Positions 45,436-56,065 of a DNA stretch of 64,000 nt are shown here, one piece after another. Source of the stretch: Sepiola atlantica (Eukaryota > Mollusca > Cephalopoda > Sepiida > Sepiolidae); contig OY744531.1 in the NCBI GenBank assembly GCA_963556195.1, forward strand, positions 102,037,142-102,101,141, given 5' to 3'. The position numbers and the translations under genes are program-made. The stretch's first letter is position 1. Each line of letters starts with the position of its first letter. The notes beneath the pieces were generated by a model. The model was not told the origin of the DNA. It ran no database searches and was given only the letters and a program-made list of their open reading frames with translations.

Positions 45436-46136
45436 GGTACTACTCCAGATGAAGCGCCTAATTTCTGTGACTGCTCGGCGGCAACGATCGGGCAGGTCGC
45501 GGAAGTGCCCGAGAGCTGCCGAGACGAAAACGAGGCTGAAGCAAAACTGAAAGTCGTAAAATGGAAGAGTGGCAGACGACAATATAAGACGAAGAATACA
45601 AAAGTAAAAAATATACATAAAAATGAAAAAAAAAACATTTAAAAATGAACAAACCATAGCTGAAGAACTATAAATAAACTTTTTTTAAAAAATATTTTTT
45701 TCGTGGGCCAAATGAACCATTAAAATTTTTTTTTTTGTCTTTTTTTACATAAATCAAAGAAGTAAATGCTATTTCTTTTACGATATTTAGGCAACTTTTT
45801 TTTTTGTCTTTTTTTTTTTACATAAAACAAAGTATGTTATTTTTCTTAGGATATTTAGGCAAGTTTTTTTTTGTATATTTTTTTTTTTTGGGGGGGGGGG
45901 GGTTCATATATTTTCTTGTTGAGGGTCAGGGTTTACGGATACGTTTGCAGCCAGTTCGAAAAGTCTTCCTACCGCTTGTTTTGTTGTGCTGAGTGCAGAT
46001 GATTGGCAGCAACCTGATCGGTCAGCTCTGCTTCAGCCTCGTTTTCATCTTGGCAGTTCTTTGGCGCTTCCGCGACCTGCCCGATCGTTGCCACCGAACA
46101 GTCATGGAAATTAAGCGCTTCATCTGGAATAGTACC
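45436..46136. mobile_element. Foldback (long-TIR) non-autonomous DNA element, copy 2
   Basis: The left end is GGTACTACTCCAGATGAAGC and the right end is CTTCATCTGGAATAGTACC. The arms of about 100 bp contain GCAACGATCGGGCAGGTCGC and its complement. An exact 8-bp duplication AAAAAGAT flanks it (45428-45435 and 46137-46144). Length 701 bp against 702 bp for copy 1. Confidence 0.88.
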
Positions 46137-46931
46137 AAAAAGATTATGTAGTAATATTTACACATACGTCACACTAGAGTCGTATGTACTGTTTATAACA
46201 ACATATGTTCCCCTTCTTTCATTCTTATTTATATCTCGTGCAGTTAATGTGCTGATACATTTAATAATTTTTCAGTGTTTGGTAATCGGTGAAGTCTTTA
46301 TTAATTGAATAATAGCCACACTGATGAGCCATAAACAACTGTCTGTGGATAACTATATCTCTATTTATAAAAAGTTAGGCATGTGTATATGTTTATATAC
46401 TTCTATGTATAGGATTCACTCCTGAAATAACCGAACATTATGAATTTAGAACACAGCTGCTAAGCATAAGGGTGGGTAATATGGGCCATATTTAGTTTAA
46501 TTTATTTTTATGCAAAGAGACCTTTTGTGAAAGTTCAGATACGTCCATTTTTTTTTTTGTGAAATTTTAACAATAGGTCAATTAATAAATATTCCCCAAA
46601 TTTCAGTTTCTTTAGAATTATCTTAAAGGGTTTTTAGGGGTCATTATATGGGCGAAACCACCCATTTTAAAATTAAAATATTTCAGATTTGTATTAAATT
46701 TGATTTCTAGTCATTAGACACGAATTAAGCAAGATTCCCTGAATTTCAATTTCTTAAGACCCGTTAAGCTTTTAGACATTTTCTAGAATCAAAATCATGC
46801 AATAAGGATTCTAGACATAAGGTTTAGTAGTGTTATATCTTAATTTTAATCTTTGTAATAAGACATAAAAGTGGTGCAAAACTTTTGCTCAAGGAATTAA
46901 TTTTACCTGTCCTTGGATGCATATTCTTTTA

Positions 46932-46935
<4 letters not shown>
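46137..46935. other. SNX14 intron, unassigned
   Basis: AT-rich; no exon or repeat recognised apart from a TA microsatellite starting at 46938. Confidence 0.4.
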
Positions 46936-46974
<39 letters not shown>

Positions 46975-47029
46975 CTAAAATAATAAATATTATAAAGAAT
47001 AAATATATCTATTTTAAAAACCTTCTACC

Positions 47030-47790
47030 CAACATAAACAAGAGAATCTACTGCCTTCTATTCAGCCCCGGGATTTTCCAGCAAGCCGCCCCATATTACA
47101 ACAAAGCCCTCTGCGAAAGTGGTTATAGTGAAGAAACTTCTTATGTACCCACCCAATCTACCAGAAAACACAGACACAATAAGCAAAGAAACATTATCTA
47201 GTTCCCCCCCCCATTCCCTCAGTGTCAAATACAGCATATGCAAACAGTTCCTCAAATTAATTGACAAACACTTTCCACCATCAAATAAGCTCCATAAGCT
47301 TTTTTATAGAAATATAATCAAAACGAGTTATTCTTGCTTTCCATCTGTAGGATCCATTCTAGCGTTAAAACCCACAACATCAATCAATCCCTCCTCATGC
47401 AAAAGAAGAGGCTGCACAGTCAGTTCTATAGTGTATAAAGCCAAAGTCATATCCGGTGTAGATACCAAGAAGGAAAATATTTACATCGGAATGACTCAAG
47501 GAACTTTCAAAGAAAGAGTCTATGCTTACAATAACAGATAGCTGAGAAAAGACCACATCACCACCTTAGCAACCACTATATGAGCACTCAAGAGGTCCAA
47601 CACTCCCTATAGAATAGAATGGAGGATCATCAGTAAACCAAAGTCCTATAGCCCTACCTCCAGGAATTGCCCACTATGCACCACTGAAAAATTCAGGATT
47701 CTACAGGCAATCAATAACCTTTCCATCAACTGTATGAACATCAAAACTGAGGTCTTCAAAAAATGTCCCACAAAAGAAAATTTCTACTAG
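47030..47790 (+). pseudogene. Penelope-like element, GIY-YIG endonuclease region
   Basis: Frames on the + strand give APYYNKALCESGYSE, then 47119-47541 with LIDKHFPPSNKLHKLFYRNI, KTSYSCFPSV and ENIYIGMTQGTFKERVYAYN. The last is the YIG and following Arg segment of the Penelope-like GIY-YIG domain. It continues after a stop as LRKDHITTLATT, LKRSNTPYRIEWRII and NCPLCTTEKFRIL. Frameshifts at about 47118 and stops at 47541 and 47571 break it. The RT part is not adjacent; a decayed RT piece lies at 50520-51030. Confidence 0.82.
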
Positions 47791-48454
47791 TCCAATGGAT
47801 TAGCAACGAAAATACATAACTCACTAATAACCCTATAAGACCAATGATCTCCACATCATAGAAAATATGACATACCCACCCACCCCAGGACCTTTCCAAA
47901 ATTTATCAATTTTTTATATACAACATACCTCCCTCCCCCAGATATATTGCACATGCCACAACCACGCACACCTACCTACCCCAATATAATCTACACTCAC
48001 AACCCCTTAAACCCATCTATCACAAATATAACATAAATCATTAGATACACCATCATAGTTTTAAAAATATCTAACATGATAACTACATGAATCTTACTAG
48101 TTAAATTCCTAGAAATATAACTATCAACCCCATTAAATTAAAGTAATTATATATGACTAAGACGTAACCTTTTTTTTCCGTCTCACACAGACCCTACAAT
48201 AGACTGGTAAACATGGTTAGATGAAGCTAACAGAATTAACCAAATACAAGAATCCGACACGCTGCATATTGCAACGATAGTGAACACATTTCGATATCCC
48301 TTAGATAAACCCGTTGACTGATAACTCTTTTTTTTATAAAGAAAATGATCTGCGAAGGCAAAATTATAAATGTACATATTGTTTTTTTTTTTATGATTCA
48401 ACCACCAACAATAATAATTTAAGTCGACTTTTACTTTTTGTTTGTACTAGCAAA

Positions 48455-48690
48455 AATATACATATTATGATGAAAGAATGGATGATACTTCTTTGGTTAG
48501 TAGATGTAGGACAGTTGATGTAGCAGGTGCAGTTCAGAGTGGAAGGCCACGAAAAACATGGGAGGAAGTAATAAGGATGGACTTGAGAGAAAGAGGAATA
48601 AATAAAGAGATAGGTTAGCTTGAAAGTCAATTTCTAGAAGTCGTCCAACATATGGCAGCATGTAAAACGGACGTTACACTAGTGGTGGTG
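48455..48690 (+). pseudogene. RTE-like LINE 3' fragment (family V), copy 3
   Basis: TAGATGTAGGACAGTTGATG, GAAGGCCACGAAAAACATGG GAGGAAGTAATAAGGATGGA and CGTCCAACATATGGCAGCAT are shared with other family V copies. The + strand yields GRPRKTWEEVIRMDLRERG. Confidence 0.68.
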
Positions 48691-48862
48691 GTGGTGGTTA
48701 TGAGCAGGAGGAGATCCCACACAACTTTTGATGGGAGGAGGAGGAGATTCCACACAAAGTTTTGATGATGATGATCATCATTATCATGAGGAGGAGGAGG
48801 AGGAGGAGATCCCATACAACTTTTTGATGATGATGATGATGATGATGATAATGATGCATACA
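48688..48862. repeat. Mixed GGT, GAGGAG and GAT microsatellite
   Basis: Runs of GGT, AGGAGG and GATGAT with GATCCCACACAACTTTTGAT repeated imperfectly three times. It directly follows the LINE tail, as expected for a LINE 3' microsatellite. Confidence 0.85.
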
Positions 48863-49429
48863 AATTAACTTCTTCCTCAACGCAATATTTTGGCTCTAAA
48901 AACAGAAAAAGTAACAAATTATTCAAGGCAAAATGTGTCCTTTTGATCATTGCTCATTCTGGGGTGCCTTAAGTATAATTAATCCGACATTTTGAAACTG
49001 TTACAATGAACATACATTGTTTTTTTTTAATACCCTGTCCAGTGGCAAAAACTGCTGGTTGCGCAATAAGTTGCAGTACTGCTGTAGCCACCAAAACTGT
49101 GTTACCACTCAGAGTTGGTGGATGGTGAGGGCAGGGTATCACACATTGTATCACACATTGTATCACACATATGTTTTTGTTTCTTTTAAATTATTGATTT
49201 CCTGATTATTTATTTCCTAAAATTGAGTGTTTTTTATCAAAAGTTTTATCTCAGTTTAATTAACAAAGTTTAACTTTTATCTGTTAGGGTTGAAGGGGCA
49301 AAAATATTATAGTACACTCCAATACAATTAAATTGCAATCATATGAGCCGAAATAAAAACAAAGCGAAGTGTCAAATAACATAAAGTGAAAGAGGGTGAG
49401 AGTGATAGATGGTAATTTAGATGGGTCAC

Positions 49430-49830
49430 TTGGTTAGTTAATTACAAATTGCAGAAGGCATCATGAAGTGAAACCTGGCCAGTGAGCGTTGAGGGCATGT
49501 GTTGCATGGAGACAAATGATACGATGGATGTGTATTGTAACCTCAGAGGAAGATGAAATCTGGACAGTATAGAGAAGTGTATGCTATCATTGGTTTGGTC
49601 ACATTGAAAGAATGAATGAGAGTTCTTGGGTTAGTAGATGTAGAACAGTTGAGGTAGCAGGTTCAGTGAACATGCGAAGGTAAACATGGGAGGAAGTGAT
49701 TAAAATGAACCTGAGAGGAAGAGGGATGCATAAAGACTTAGTCTGAGATAGGTTAGTTTGGAAGTCAATTTCTTAAAGCTGTTCAACGAATGCCAGCATG
49801 TAAAATGGACGTTAACTCGAATATGACAAT
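49430..49830 (+). pseudogene. RTE-like LINE 3' fragment (family V), copy 4
   Basis: GTGAAACCTGGCCAGTGAGC, GGTTTGGTCACATTGAAAGA and GTAGATGTAGAACAGTTGAG GTAGCAGG. Broken frames. Confidence 0.6.
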
Positions 49831-49989
49831 GATATGATGCGGCTTATTAGAACAATTAAAATATAAATTTTATTCCCAAACTTAATTCAATCTTAAAACA
49901 GGAATATTTTAGCATGTATTTTGTGTGATTAAAGTATTTAGGAAAAGAAACCTTAGGGAAACAGACGTTGATTCACTCAGCTTTTATAT

Positions 49990-50023
<34 letters not shown>

Positions 50024-50519
50024 AAATGAAAGAGGGATAAATATGTAGGAATGACAAATCTATTTCAACTTCGATTGTTCAATGCAAGGTGTACTCGGTA
50101 AAAATATGTTTATTTTTCTTTCCTTAAGCCAAGGCTTTTCAAAGATTAAAATCTTATCAGAGGAATTACATAGATGGATAAGTTGGCAGTGGAAAAGCCA
50201 AAATTCAAAATTGGAAAAAATATTAAGTAATGGAAAGTAAGAATATGCGTGTAAAAAAAAAAAAAAAAAAAAAATTGAGTCGGTCCAGTTGGTGAATGTC
50301 CGTTGAAAGGGGATTTAAAGATGAAAAAAAAAAGGGTTTTGTGAAGGCAGCGTTGAAAATGTTAATTTATCTTTATAATTGCTCTATCTCGTATATTGAG
50401 CTTAAACCATTTCACTATAGGTTCTATCTACTAAAAGTATACTTTTATTTTCATATTTTATATATATATATTTTATCTACAGACACATAGGAAGTATATA
50501 TATATGTACAAGCAATAAA

Positions 50520-51030
50520 TGCAGGAAGCATCCTTCAAGGGGATGCTGAACACACAAATATCGACAGATATATCAGCAGAGTCTTAGCTTGCCTTTTCTT
50601 ATTTCTGATGCATCGACGATGCACTCATCTTATACCCAGAAAACATAAATAGATTACATATCACAGAGAAATTAAATAAACGCAAACCCATCCTAGAATT
50701 GAATTGCAAAAATAAAAACCAACCAATCGTTACGTTTCGTGGATATCCTACTTAAAAAGTTTATCTTCTGATAAACTAGAACTAAACGTTTACAGAAAAC
50801 CGACAAATAAAAACGCGCCCGCATCGCAGCGCTAAAATAAGTAAGAAAAATGGCGCAAGCGTAGGTTTCTACCTTAGAGCTTTAAAAATATGCACGCATA
50901 AATGCCTCAAAGAAGAAAAAGAATTAAACTGCAAAGAAAACACTTTCAAATCTTTACAATATATTCATAGAAAGTACCCCCCCCCCCTCAAAGAAAAATA
51001 TAAATAAATAAAATTCAGAATGAACACAAA
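50520..51030 (+). pseudogene. Penelope-like reverse transcriptase remnant
   Basis: Across frames the + strand gives NRLHITEKLNKRKPILELNC, FVDILLKK-like, LNVYRKPTNKNAP and GASVGFYLRALKICTHKCL then EEKELN and SLQYIHRKY. That is the thumb and linker of Penelope-like RTs. Several frameshifts are present. It could belong with the GIY-YIG piece at 47030-47790, but 2.7 kb of other DNA separates them and the order is inverted from normal. Confidence 0.65.
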
Positions 51031-51221
51031 AAGCAAAAAAAAAACAACGATAGTAGAGAAAGTAACTTAAATTTTCTACTTCCAAACTTAAGGCACTGGT
51101 ATTCCTAAACAACCACTCAAATAAGTACTGACATTATTTAACTTTAATGATTCACCGAAAATCGATGCTTCATTGAGAGTTAGCTGCATATATATATATA
51201 TATATATTTTTTTTTTTTTCA

Positions 51222-51844
51222 ATGCAACTTTTATTCCTATATAATTTTGTTGCTAACTACCATATCGCAGAATGGTTCTTGGGTGTAGTGTTTGGATAGT
51301 ATTATTATTATTATTATTATTATTGTTATAATTAATGTTATTTGATATGCAAATTACCATATCAAGCGGTTATCTTAAGACTAATATAGTATTATTATTA
51401 TTATTGTTATAATTAATGTTATTTGATATGCAAATTACCATATCACATGGTAGTCTTAAGGGTAATATATTATTATTATTATTTATTTATTTATGTATAT
51501 ATTAGTGAAATTCGAGCTGAATTATTTCTACACTTGATTATTAGGGAAATGGTTGTTTGATCAGTACCATTAGAGCACCATAAATTTTATAACTGTTCTG
51601 TTTTTAAATCTCCGAAACAGTTACATGGTAAACAGCTGATGATCCCCATTTTAATATTTCACGCTCAAGTTAAGGCCCCCTGTTTTTGTTTCACTGTTAG
51701 ATACTTGAATCCCCTTTTTTTCTTTTTTATGAATTTTCCAACGAATGATAAGTCTGCGATATCTTGGATTTAGTTAGTTTCTGTGGGAATTTAAACTGCA
51801 ATTTCTTTTTTTATTATTTGTTTAAAATGACTCAAAGGTTCTTT

Positions 51845-51850
<6 letters not shown>
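51222..51850. repeat. Roughly 600-bp direct repeat, copy 1
   Basis: ATGCAACTTTTATTCCTATA, CCATATCGCAGAATGGTTCT, AATCTCCGAAACAGTTACAT and GGTAAACAGCTGATGATCCC recur in the same order at 52200-52795, about 950-980 bp away. Each copy is followed by a TA run and then a hammerhead/tRNA-like block, so the repeat unit is about 950 bp. Confidence 0.85.
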
Positions 51851-51887
<37 letters not shown>

Positions 51888-51904
51888 AAATTTATATGTA
51901 CATA

Positions 51905-52020
51905 AAAGTAATCCATGGAGACGTGTTTCTGGCGCACAGCCGTCATCAGCAAGGATCGAACCTTTGATATTGGTGTCTATAGTCTGGTGTTTTACCTCCG
52001 AACTATGACGCCTTGCCTTG
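51905..52020 (-). mobile_element. tRNA-like head joined to a hammerhead-like motif, copy 1
   Basis: The minus strand reads TAGTTCGGAGGTAAAACACC (A-box-like), later GGTTCGATCC (perfect B box), then TTG and CTGATGA, CGGCTGTGCGCCA and GAAACACGTC. The core residues CUGAUGA and GAAAC are intact, stem II has GGC/GCC, and ACGUC fits a 2-bp stem III plus a GUC cleavage site. Stem I pairing is not evident. Confidence 0.55.
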
Positions 52021-52199
52021 AATATTATGAAGTCAATCCTATACCCAGCTTTAAAAATGCTTTCCAATAAAGGTTAATAAGTATATGAAAGATATGGTTT
52101 GGTACTTAACTTCACGTATTCCTAAAGTGCTTTTAAAAACCTCATTGTCAACCATGTATAGTTTTTTATTTATTTATTTAAACATTTTTTTTTTTTTTT

Positions 52200-52795
52200 A
52201 ATGCAACTTTAATTCCTATATAATTTTATTTCTAGTTACCATATCGCAGAATGGTTCTTGCGTGTAGTGTTTAGATAGCATTTTATTATTATTATTATTA
52301 CTAGTATTACTATTGTTATAACGAATTTTATTTGATATGCAAATTACCATATCGCACGGTAGTCTTAAGGGTAGTATATTATTATTATTATTATTTGATT
52401 ATTATTATTATTTATTTATGTATATACAAGTAACATTTTAAGTAGAATTATTTCGACACTTGATTGGGGAAATGGTAGTTTGATCTGTACCATTGGAGAG
52501 CCATGCATATAACTGTCCTGTTTTTAAATCTCCGAAACAGTTACATGGTAAACAGCTGATGATCCCCGTGTTAATATTGGATGCTTACGTTAAGGTCTCC
52601 TGTTTTTGTTTCACTGTTAGATACTTAATCCCCCTTTTTTTTTTATTTACTTACTATTATATATTATATATTTTATTTATTTATGAATTTTCCAACTATT
52701 TTGGATTTAGTTAGTTTCTGTGGGAATTTAAACTGCATTTTCCTTTTTTTTTTGTCTTTTTGTTTAAAATAACTCAAAGCTTCTTTAGACTATAT
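52200..52795. repeat. Roughly 600-bp direct repeat, copy 2
   Basis: Second copy of 51222-51850, with loss of part of the ATT-rich middle. Confidence 0.85.
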
Positions 52796-52842
52796 ATATA
52801 TATATATATTATTATTAATAATAAATAATATTTTCAAATTAA

Positions 52843-52888
52843 CCCATATACACACGTTTCATGCAAAACCTGCAATCATCAGTATGGA
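52843..52888 (-). ncRNA. Hammerhead ribozyme motif (best copy)
   Basis: On the minus strand, 5' to 3': UCCAUA, CUGAUGA, UUGCAGGUUUUGCAU, GAAAC, GUGU, GUA, UAUGGG. Stem I is UCCAUA/UAUGGG (five Watson-Crick pairs and one G-U). Stem II is UGCA/UGCA with a 5-nt loop and a U-U at the base. Stem III is two pairs (AC/GU) with a GUGU loop. The cleavage triplet is GUA. All core residues (CUGAUGA, GAA) are present. A very short stem III is typical of the hammerheads of Penelope-like elements and retrozymes, which tend to act as dimers. Activity is not shown. Confidence 0.68.
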
Positions 52889-52995
52889 GGGAGACAATAC
52901 CTGCCGGTCACACGGTTTGAACCCCAATACAGAAGTTATATTTGACTCAGTAGTCAGAGCGCGTACCGATGTGTCCATCATACATTGCCTGGAAA
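52889..52995 (-). mobile_element. tRNA-like head upstream of hammerhead, copy 2
   Basis: The minus strand reads ATGGACACATCGGTACGCGC TCTGACTACTGAGTCAAA, an A-box and anticodon-arm-like stretch, then GGGGTTCAAACC as B box. About 31 nt separate the B box from the hammerhead at 52843-52888. The region is repeated at 53218-53335. Confidence 0.58.
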
Positions 52996-53164
52996 TGGGG
53001 GGGGGGGGGGGAATTAACGTCTAAATGGCAAATTTAGCGGCCATCTAGCAAGCTGTCAAGAGGATTCAATAGGTGGCACCTAGAGTATTGCATTACGCTA
53101 TAAATAACGGCTTGTTAACTTACTTAGCGAGAGATTTAAATAATTATTTATAAATAATATTTTC

Positions 53165-53335
53165 AAATTAACATATATACATGTGTTTCATGCCAATTCT
53201 GCGATCATCAGTATGGGAGGAGAAAATCCCTGCCGGTCATATGGTTCGAACCCCAATATGAAAGTCATATTTGATTTGGTAGTCAGAGCGCGTACCGATG
53301 TGCCCATCACGCAATGCCTAGAAACGTGAGCGTAA
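53165..53335 (-). mobile_element. tRNA-like head plus degraded hammerhead, copy 3
   Basis: TGGGCACATCGGTACGCGCT, GGGGTTCGAACC (perfect B box), CCCATA, CTGATGA, TCGCAGAATTGGCAT, GAAAC, ACAT, GTA. The core is kept, but stem II has two disrupting changes and stem I only three pairs. Confidence 0.58.
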
Positions 53336-53338
53336 GGT

Positions 53339-53525
53339 ATTTATCTACCTCCCACAGCGGTAAGATGTGACACAAGGTCGGAAAGTGGGATTTGATAAGT
53401 CAGCACCCTACAGGAAGAGCACTATCACCTTAAAAAATTGCCTGGGCAGCCCTGTCGGCATTTCCCAGTAGGGGCGCCTCAGGCGATTAGCAATAAACTA
53501 ATCCCGTTCTCAAAGGACAAACCCG
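53339..53525 (-). mobile_element. U2-headed SINE family B, 5'-truncated copy
   Basis: The complement of the tail and body: TTATCTACCTCCCACAGCGG, GATGTGACACAAGGTCGGAA and GGGGCGCCTCAGGCGATTAG. The U2 head is absent. Confidence 0.75.
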
Positions 53526-53639
53526 TGGAATCAAGGCCTATAGGATAAATTAACATCTAAACGGTAAATTCCGCTGCCGTCAGCTGTGAGTGTGAGTATC
53601 TGCTTTTAAAAGGTCAAAGTTTCAGATTTATATACACTG

Positions 53640-53975
53640 GTTGACGCCTTCTCAGAAAATGTTTTTTAAGCGTTCATGACCAATGGTTTTAGACCCTGAG
53701 CAGACGTCAGACGATCTAAACCACGATGCTGTGCTTTGTGTACTTCCGGTTTTCATGCAATCATCCAGCAAATATTTACTTCTTTTTTCGTGTGAATCAG
53801 ATGATCCTGGTGTTGGCATTAGTTTCCCCGATGTTTTTCTAGTTAGAAATCTTTCTGGAAAGACATCAGGTACTTAAGTGAAAGTGGTACTGTGGAACAG
53901 ACTGGATTCGAACTGTGAACACCCAGGTCTTCAGTCCGTGTCATTATTCACTTAACCACCGCCACCTCGCAAATA
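53640..53975 (-). mobile_element. tRNA-derived SINE, roughly 330 bp
   Basis: The minus strand begins GCGAGGTGGCGGTGGTTAAG TGAATAATGACACGGACTGA, A-box-like and anticodon-arm-like, then CACAGTTCGAATCCAGTCTG with a B box. The body has ACCTGATGTCTTTCCAGAAA GATTTCTAACTAG. The antisense frame at 53683-53877 is a by-product. Confidence 0.6.
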
Positions 53976-54018
53976 TTTACTGAAGGTATCCTATTTTGAT
54001 AGCCAGGAGTTTAACCTA

Positions 54019-54060
54019 TTTGTTTCTTCTTCTTCTTCTTCTTCTTCTTCTTCTTCTTCA
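54019..54060. repeat. TTC microsatellite
   Basis: About fourteen CTT triplets at the 3' end of the adjacent minus-strand LINE. Confidence 0.95.
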
Positions 54061-54061
54061 A

Positions 54062-54520
54062 CAACAACCGGTTTATTTGTTGAATCAGGCCACAATTAAT
54101 CCTCTGATGAGGGTGGGGCCTGATTGTCTAGTCTCGAAATCTAAGTCTTCCTCTCCACTCCTGTCTTTGGCAAGGCTTGATGGAATCCATACCCATGGCC
54201 TTCCTATCACGTTTGACTACGTCCTCCCAAGTCAACTTGGGTCTGCCAGTGGTGATGTTCTCTGCTGGCACATTCAACTGTCGGACTTTAGTATTCCAGC
54301 CATCACTACGCTCAATGTGACCCAACCAACGCAGTCTGTTCTTCCGCATGATGTCCGCAAGGCTTTTCAAGTCGACCTGTGAGAGCAGGGATTCAAAAGA
54401 AACGTACTGTTCAGGCCTCACCAAACAGATCCATCTGACCATTGCCCTGTCATTACGATGCAGCTTCTTTAGTATGCCAGCAGAGACAGCCCAAGTTTCT
54501 GAGCCATGAGGAGTATACAC
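54062..54520 (-). pseudogene. RTE-like LINE 3' end (family G), copy 2
   Basis: A 130-codon open stretch on the minus strand: GSETWAVSAGILKKLHRNDR, AMVRWICLVRPEQ, RKNRLRWLGHIERSDGW, TGRPKLTWEDVVKRDRKAMG and EWRGRLRFRD before the stop at 54128. These are the conserved post-RT motifs of RTE-clade LINEs (YGSETW, RLRW.GH..R, GRP...W...). The 5' part is absent. The untranslated 3' end has ATTAATTGTGGCCTGATTCA and AACCGGTTGT before the GAA-type tail. Confidence 0.85.
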
Positions 54521-54699
54521 GCCCTCTCGTAGTTGTTGGCAGGTTTTTGTTTGTCAGGATTGGTAGCAGCTCTCTAAATTGTTTAATTTTAAAATTTCCC
54601 TTCGGTTTTTGCTTGTATAGTTGTGCTTTTCTAACGATTGTTTTTTGTTTAAAAATAATTAATCCACATGTTCTGTTATTATTTTTGTGCGGATAGCTA

Positions 54700-55630
54700 T
54701 TCATCGTTGGGTTAGAGAGTTTTTATTTTTATTTATTTACTTTTGTTTTTCTTATTAATTACTCAATGTTTGTTCATTAATGTGCAATTGTTTTTTGGTT
54801 TATATAAAAAAATAAATTTAGCTTTTTTTATTTAGTCCTTAACTAAATAATTAAGACTTTTAATTCTTAATTATTTTGTAATAAATTAGTAATACTAAAA
54901 ATAAACAAGAACATACAACAGCCGTTAAACTGCATACCTCCACCTGCCAACTTAAGTATGGGCCAAAGTCTTATCTTGACTTTACTTCTCCATATTTTAT
55001 GAAGTATTCCCGAGGTTATGCCATGGAAACGTTGATAACTCAAAAACTATTTATCTGATCAGGGTGAAATTTGGCTTGGTGGTTACTGTTATCAAAGAGC
55101 TTTAAATCCATTAATTAAATTTGGAAAAATCAAAAATTGAAATTCCTTAAAAATTGCAACCTTAAGCCGAACTTTGCAAAGTCAAAGATAAAATATGGGC
55201 CAAGTAACGAGCTTTTACGATGAACAGTACCAAAGTTATTGCCAAAAGTGTGACTTCCACATGCGCTGTGACCTTGACCTTTGACCTAGATATCCCAAAA
55301 TTAAATCAGTTCTTAGTTAGACCATGTTTAGTGATGATTGGTCAAGCAATGTTGACACTAGGCTGTACATAAACAAACTCGACTGAAAATATAACCTCCT
55401 TGGCAGAGATAAAAATATAAGAAATAAATAAAAAGAAAAATACTTACGTATTCACTCTGAACTGCCAGATAATTTTAAACTCAAATAAAGAAAAAATTTC
55501 ATCCATAATATTGCACATTTACAGCAAAAATAAATAATTTAGATCGAAAAACAAATCTTACATTCAAGAATATTTTCACTCTGTAATAACGAAAATTGAC
55601 ATCATTTTAAAATTTGTAAAAAAAATTTCA
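54700..55630. other. Intron with an invertebrate-type dispersed repeat (about 54955-55420)
   Basis: It contains CCATGGAAACGTTGATAACT CAAAAACTATTTATCTGATC, GGTGAAATTTGGCTTGGTGG and TGACCTTGACCTTTGACCT. Such conserved non-coding repeats with GACCTTGACCTTTGACC are familiar from marine invertebrate genomes, from memory. No coding capacity. Confidence 0.45.
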
Positions 55631-56035
55631 TTCACCCCCAAACAAGGGGGCACATTGCCACTGAGACGTAAGCGGCTACTGTGGATTAGGGGCCATACCT
55701 ACAGGGGTATCCTAAGTGGGGATTTTTATAACAAGATGTTTGTTCACATTACATTTAAACTTCAGGTACAGTCAGGGGGGAAAAAGGGAGCAGGGAGGGA
55801 ATTCTAAACGCTAGCCGTTTGAGGAAAGAAGCTATTAGAGTAGAAAGTCCTCTGGCATCTGGGGATCTCTTACGAGAAGAGGTGGAATTTTGCTGACTGA
55901 CAGGTTTATCTGGGGTATTTATGTCTAGGGGGCACCAGTGCAGCAAGTTCATAGGTGCACATTCCAATAAAGTACTTGTAAAACAAGCACATGGATGCAA
56001 CATTGCGGCGATGGGGGAGGGGGCTGGTGATTGGT
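55630..56035 (-). pseudogene. LINE family R C-terminal fragment, copy 4
   Basis: The complement encodes LLECAPMNLLHWCPLDINTP- and LSTLIASFLKRLAFRIPSLL-like frames, and in the other frame CSYELAALVPP and SFLKRLAFRIP. It shares the AAACAAGGGGGCACATTGCC-type 3' end with other copies. Confidence 0.65.
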
Positions 56036-56065
56036 AGAAATGCTAAATAAATTTGAAAAATCATC

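Noticed and set aside
51630..51650. CTGATGATCCCC as an additional hammerhead core on the + strand (also at 52555)
   Set aside because: No GAAA at a suitable distance and no stems.
53683..53877. 65-codon + strand frame (DPGVGISFPDVFLVRNLSG)
   Set aside because: It is antisense to a tRNA-derived SINE and ends within it. No splice context.
53885..53975. Functional tRNA gene
   Set aside because: A and B boxes are present, but the acceptor stem does not pair, there is no run of T just after it, and SINE body sequence follows.
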